A DNA stretch of 64,000 nucleotides from Agrobacterium rubi TR3 = NBRC 13261 (GTDB lineage Bacteria; Pseudomonadota; Alphaproteobacteria; Rhizobiales; Rhizobiaceae): positions 186,001-250,000 of the forward strand of contig NZ_BBJU01000003.1 in NCBI RefSeq assembly GCF_000739935.1. The letters are read 5' to 3'. Below are positions 60,723 through 64,000 of the stretch, in pieces. Under the pieces are notes generated by a model. The model was not told the DNA's origin and searched no databases. It saw only the letters and a list, made by a program, of their open reading frames with translations. A program made the translations under genes and the position numbers. Each line of letters begins with the position of its first letter. Position 1 is the stretch's first letter.

Positions 60723-62803
60723 CAGCGCCCTTCACGCCACCAAAGCGCGGAGAAGGCAAGCAGAAGGGCGGCAAGGCCTGCGAAACCGGCGAAGAGCGGC
60801 AATGTGTTGACGCCTTTCAGCACTGTTTCATCCGTCAGGCGGATGAGCATGCGGTCATTATCCGCCACCCGCACATCGCCGCGTACGGGCAGGATGTCCG
60901 GCAGCACGACGCGATCATTGTCGTTCACGACACGGTGGATGCTGCCCTTCGTCGCATCGACCAGTGGCTGCAAGGGTTGCGTGGTCGAGATCATCGCCTT
61001 GAATTCCGGTGCATCGACAGCCCCGACATGCACCAGCGTGGTGAAATCACCGTTGGTGATTTCGTAGAGCCCGGTTTCGTCCATGCGGCGCTCGATCTTG
61101 TAGAGACCGGGTTCTGTCTGCGTGAACGCCATCGTCTCGGTCTTGCCGGTGGGGAATTTGACCGTGGCATCGCCGGGATTGTCGCCGATTGTCTGGCGGG
61201 TGATTTCCAGCGTGCGGCCATTGGCGCGGGCCGTCAGCGCTTCTTCCTCAAGCTCGGGCTCCTTCATCAGCCAATGGGCGATGCGGCGGTAGAGACCAAC
61301 ATGCGGGCCACCACCTTCGAAGCCGCGTGCCCACAGCCAGCCCTGATCGGAGAGCAGCATGGCAACGCGGCCTTCGCCCTGACGGTTCAGCACCAGCAGC
61401 GGGTCCTGACCGTCGCCGAGCATCACGGTCTGGCCCTGCGGTTGCTCGACACCAACGGTGCGGAACCAGCGGCCCCATTGTGGAGGCTCTTCGGCGGAGC
61501 CTTCCAGACCACGTGTGACGGGGTGCTTTTTGCCCGCTTCGGACAGGCGTGGATAAAAAGCTGCCTGATGCATTTCGCCGGTCGGCTGTGCTGGTAGCAC
61601 CGAGGCGAGTGGCGTCATGGCAATGGAATCCTGCCCCGCATGTTCGGGGCCGGCGGCAATCAACAGCGCGCCGCCCTTTTCGACATATTGGGCGATGTAA
61701 TCATAGTAAAGGATCGGTAGCACGCCGCGGTGCTGGTAGCGGTCGAAGATGATGAGGTCGAAGTCCTCGATCTTCTCGACAAACAGCTCACGCGTCGGGA
61801 AAGCGATCAGCGATAACTCGTTGATCGGCGTGCCATCCTGCTTTTCCGGCGGACGCAGAATGGTGAAGTGGACAAGATCGACGGAGGTGTCGGATTTCAA
61901 CAGGTTGCGCCATGCGCGCTCGCCGGCATGCGGTTCACCGGACACCAGGAGCACACGCAGATTCTGGCGGATACCTTCGATGACGTGGACGGCGCGGTTG
62001 TTGCTGGTGGTGACTTCGCCCGGCAGTTCCGCCACGGAAAATTCCATGACGTTGTTACCGCCGCGCGGGACCTTAAAACTGAAGGGCAGGGGCTGGCCGG
62101 GCGTCGCTTCCAGCGTGGCGATTTCCTCGCCATTCATCTTCACGGTCACTTCCGCCTGGCCGCCCTGTGCGCGACCGTCATCGAAGACTCGCAGCGTCAG
62201 TTCCTGTTGCTCGTTGACGATACCGAAGCGCGGCGCGCGCACCACTTCGATGCGCCGGTCGAACTCATCTGCCCGTCCGGTGATCAGGCCGTGAATGGGC
62301 GCTTTGAAGCCCAGCGTCTGATCGATATTGGGCGTGACGTTCGGAATGTCGTGGATCTGGCCATCGCTGAGGAGGATCGCGCCGCCGACGCGGGATGGCG
62401 AAACGTCCGAGACCGCAGCGGCTAGCGCCGAGAACAGGTTGGTCGCCGGGGCATCGCTGTTGGGATCGTTCTTGACATCCACAAAGCGCGGTTCGATCCG
62501 CGGGAAGCGAGCGAGACGTTCTTTTAGCGCGGCCAGCGCCTGCTCCGTTTGTTCAGGGCGTTGCTGTACGTCCTGGCTTTGGGAGCGGTCAACGATGACG
62601 GGCACGATGGTCGAAAGCGGGTCTCGCTCCTCATTGGTCAGAAGCGGATTAGAAATCGCAAGCAACAGTGCGGCAAGCGCCAGCCCGCGCAGCCATGCGC
62701 CGCGCACCCCGCGCCATAGGCCGATGATGGCCAGCACGAAGGCCGCGATTGCCATGATGGCGATGACGATCCATGGCAGGAACGGAGCGAAGGTGAGTGT
62801 CAT
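60722..62803 (-). CDS. Large membrane-anchored protein of a DUF4159/BatA-type operon
   Basis: 693 residues from the ATG at 62803, two bases below the stop of the gene upstream. Two N-terminal membrane helices (WIVIAIMAIAAFVLAIIG and a helix near LRGLALAALLLAIS), a large extracytoplasmic part, and one C-terminal helix (PLFAGFAGLAALLLAFSALW). A VWA-like start (VPVIVDRSQSQDV, then LLSDGQIHD) and a glutamine-amidotransferase-like domain (VLLVSGEPHAGERAWRNLL, then EKGGALLIAAGPEHAG) are visible. Such proteins accompany MoxR ATPase and DUF58 genes. Precise function unknown. Confidence 0.82.
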   Translation of the reverse strand: MTLTFAPFLPWIVIAIMAIAAFVLAIIGLWRGVRGAWLRGLALAALLLAISNPLLTNEERDPLSTIVPVIVDRSQSQDVQQRPEQTEQALAALKERLARFPRIEPRFVDVKNDPNSDAPATNLFSALAAAVSDVSPSRVGGAILLSDGQIHDIPNVTPNIDQTLGFKAPIHGLITGRADEFDRRIEVVRAPRFGIVNEQQELTLRVFDDGRAQGGQAEVTVKMNGEEIATLEATPGQPLPFSFKVPRGGNNVMEFSVAELPGEVTTSNNRAVHVIEGIRQNLRVLLVSGEPHAGERAWRNLLKSDTSVDLVHFTILRPPEKQDGTPINELSLIAFPTRELFVEKIEDFDLIIFDRYQHRGVLPILYYDYIAQYVEKGGALLIAAGPEHAGQDSIAMTPLASVLPAQPTGEMHQAAFYPRLSEAGKKHPVTRGLEGSAEEPPQWGRWFRTVGVEQPQGQTVMLGDGQDPLLVLNRQGEGRVAMLLSDQGWLWARGFEGGGPHVGLYRRIAHWLMKEPELEEEALTARANGRTLEITRQTIGDNPGDATVKFPTGKTETMAFTQTEPGLYKIERRMDETGLYEITNGDFTTLVHVGAVDAPEFKAMISTTQPLQPLVDATKGSIHRVVNDNDRVVLPDILPVRGDVRVADNDRMLIRLTDETVLKGVNTLPLFAGFAGLAALLLAFSALWWREGR

Positions 62804-62804
62804 A

Positions 62805-64000
62805 TCATTGCCCCAACCGCTGGAGGATATCGGGCACATGCACCTGATCGGCCTTGTAGTTGCCGGTCAGCATATACATCATGATGTTGACGCCGGAGCG
62901 GAACGCATGTTCGCGCTGCACCTCGTCCGGCGGTACGGTGGGCAGCACCGGCGCACCATTGGCATCGACGGCCCATGCACCGGCAAAATCATTGCTGGTG
63001 ATGATGATGGGCGACACGCCATCACCCGATGACGAGATGCCCGATGTGGTCTTTGCCGCATCCTGCCGCGATTCCACCCAGAGCGGACTGCCGGAGTAGC
63101 GACCGGGGAAATTGTTCAGCAGGTAGAAGGAGCGCGTCAGCACATGGTCTTTCGGCACGGGTTCCAGCGGCGGGATATCGACATTGGCGAGGATTTCCTG
63201 AAGGCGCTGGCCATTGGCGCTGGTGTTGCCGCCGCCATCGAGTGACGAAAACTGGTCGCGTGTGTCGAACAACACGGTGCCGCCCGCGCGCATATAGGCA
63301 TCGATCCGCGAGATCGCGGCGGTGGAAGGCATGGGCGCGGTGGCTGAAATCGGCCAATATATGATGGGGTAGAAGGACAGCTCGTCGCTGGAAATATCGA
63401 GCCCCACCGGTGCGCCCGGTTCCAGCGTCGTGCGCCATGTCATGAACTCGGTCAGTCCCTGCAAGCCCTGTTCGGAAATGCGGTCGACATCGTCTTCGCC
63501 GGTGCGGACATAGGCCAGATGCGTTGTGTCCAGCCGCTCGAAGATCGCCTCGTCACCGGGTTTCGGGTCGTCGGCGCGGGCCGTGTCAGGCGCAAAGATC
63601 GTCAGGCCAGCTGCAAATGTCAGCAGAATGGCCGCAGCCGACGAGCGGGCGCGGGGCAGGCGAGAAAAGACGCCGTTCATGAAGAGAACGATGAGGCTGT
63701 CGGCAAACAGCATCAGCAAGGCTGCGATGAACAGGGAGGGGCGCAACGATCTGGCGGCTTCGCCGACAAGGCCTTCCCGCGTGGTTGCGGTTTCAGTGAG
63801 TGCGGTGTCGATGGGACGCAGCGTTGCATTCGGCGGAAGCAGGTTGAGCGCGACGAAACCGGATTCCGTGCCATAGAGGCCGGGAGGGTTGTCGAAGCTG
63901 GCAGCGGGTGCCTGGCCGGGCTTTACGTCCAGCGGGCGGGCAGTGCCGATTTCAGGCGAGAGCGCGCCGGTTGCGGTCAGCAAACGATAGGGTGGCAGCG
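62805..64000 (-). CDS. DUF4159-domain membrane protein, partial (N-terminus beyond right edge)
   Basis: The frame is open from the stop at 62805 to the right edge (398 codons seen; residues LPPYRLLTATGAL lie at the edge, so no start is within the window). A membrane helix (PSLFIAALLMLFADSLIVLFMNG) precedes the DUF4159 domain: LDTTHLAYVRTGEDDVDRIS, GLTEFMTWRTTLEP, IIYWPISATAP and GGTVLFDTRDQFS, ending with NIMMYMLTGNYKADQVH. Full-length relatives are about 900 residues with a BatA-like N-terminal part. It is translationally coupled to the next gene on the minus strand. Confidence 0.85.
   Translation of the reverse strand, partial: LPPYRLLTATGALSPEIGTARPLDVKPGQAPAASFDNPPGLYGTESGFVALNLLPPNATLRPIDTALTETATTREGLVGEAARSLRPSLFIAALLMLFADSLIVLFMNGVFSRLPRARSSAAAILLTFAAGLTIFAPDTARADDPKPGDEAIFERLDTTHLAYVRTGEDDVDRISEQGLQGLTEFMTWRTTLEPGAPVGLDISSDELSFYPIIYWPISATAPMPSTAAISRIDAYMRAGGTVLFDTRDQFSSLDGGGNTSANGQRLQEILANVDIPPLEPVPKDHVLTRSFYLLNNFPGRYSGSPLWVESRQDAAKTTSGISSSGDGVSPIIITSNDFAGAWAVDANGAPVLPTVPPDEVQREHAFRSGVNIMMYMLTGNYKADQVHVPDILQRLGQ

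Overview
The window looks like a chromosomal segment of a member of the Rhizobiaceae, most likely Agrobacterium or a close Rhizobium relative. Pointers are a fused trpE(G) gene behind a Trp-Trp-Trp leader peptide, a BacA peptide transporter, a choXWV choline transporter, a NolR-like ArsR repressor, a bdhA-xdhA-xdhB cluster, and long palindromic intergenic repeats of the rhizobial RIME type. Base composition is roughly 60% G+C in most genes. No tRNA, rRNA, CRISPR array, insertion sequence or prophage was seen.

Layout. 1-7.6 kb: purine catabolism on the minus strand, read bdhA, xdhA, xdhB, xdhC, a LysR regulator and puuD (cut by the left edge), with a RIME-like palindrome between xdhB and xdhC. 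7.8-17.6 kb: glpK, an SRPBCC protein, a luciferase-like flavin oxidoreductase, a methionine aminopeptidase, bacA, a secreted polysaccharide deacetylase, an NnrU-like membrane protein, a YfgM-like TPR protein and der. 17.6-19.6 kb: a repeat element, a DUF2026 protein and a small two-gene cassette on the minus strand; the second gene is interrupted by an in-frame amber codon. 19.6-29.4 kb: glycosyltransferase, sugar kinase, GH13 alpha-glucosidase, HD-GYP protein, adenine deaminase, an amino-acid ABC binding protein, a DUF3095 cyclase-like protein and a NolR-like repressor beside an AT-rich stretch.

29.9-40.6 kb: choXWV, tdk, a coiled-coil protein, a DUF2333 protein, a LuxR-type regulator, a TonB-dependent receptor with a candidate RirA operator, and an extensin-like protein. 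40.6-51 kb: the trpL attenuator and trpE(G), a DUF2459 protein, a LysE exporter, a cation diffusion facilitator, queF, a DUF2076 protein, a HupE-like protein, a ClpP-like peptidase, a progesterone-5-beta-reductase-like (PRISE) enone reductase divergent from an HxlR regulator, and a spermidine-synthase-like protein. 51-64 kb: benE, a BrnT/CopG-type toxin-antitoxin pair, leuA behind a leucine-rich leader ORF and a strong hairpin, an AraC regulator, cupin, phosphoesterase, Nudix, glutathionyl-hydroquinone reductase, two GNAT proteins, an MBL hydrolase, and a membrane-protein operon (DUF4159 type) running off the right edge.

The content is mostly ordinary core and accessory metabolism. The items most worth a second look are the amber-interrupted cysteine-motif gene with its Cys-rich partner (18.6-19.4 kb), the leuA leader, the 19-residue trpL variant, and the bacterial PRISE-type reductase. 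No clearly new multi-gene system was found.
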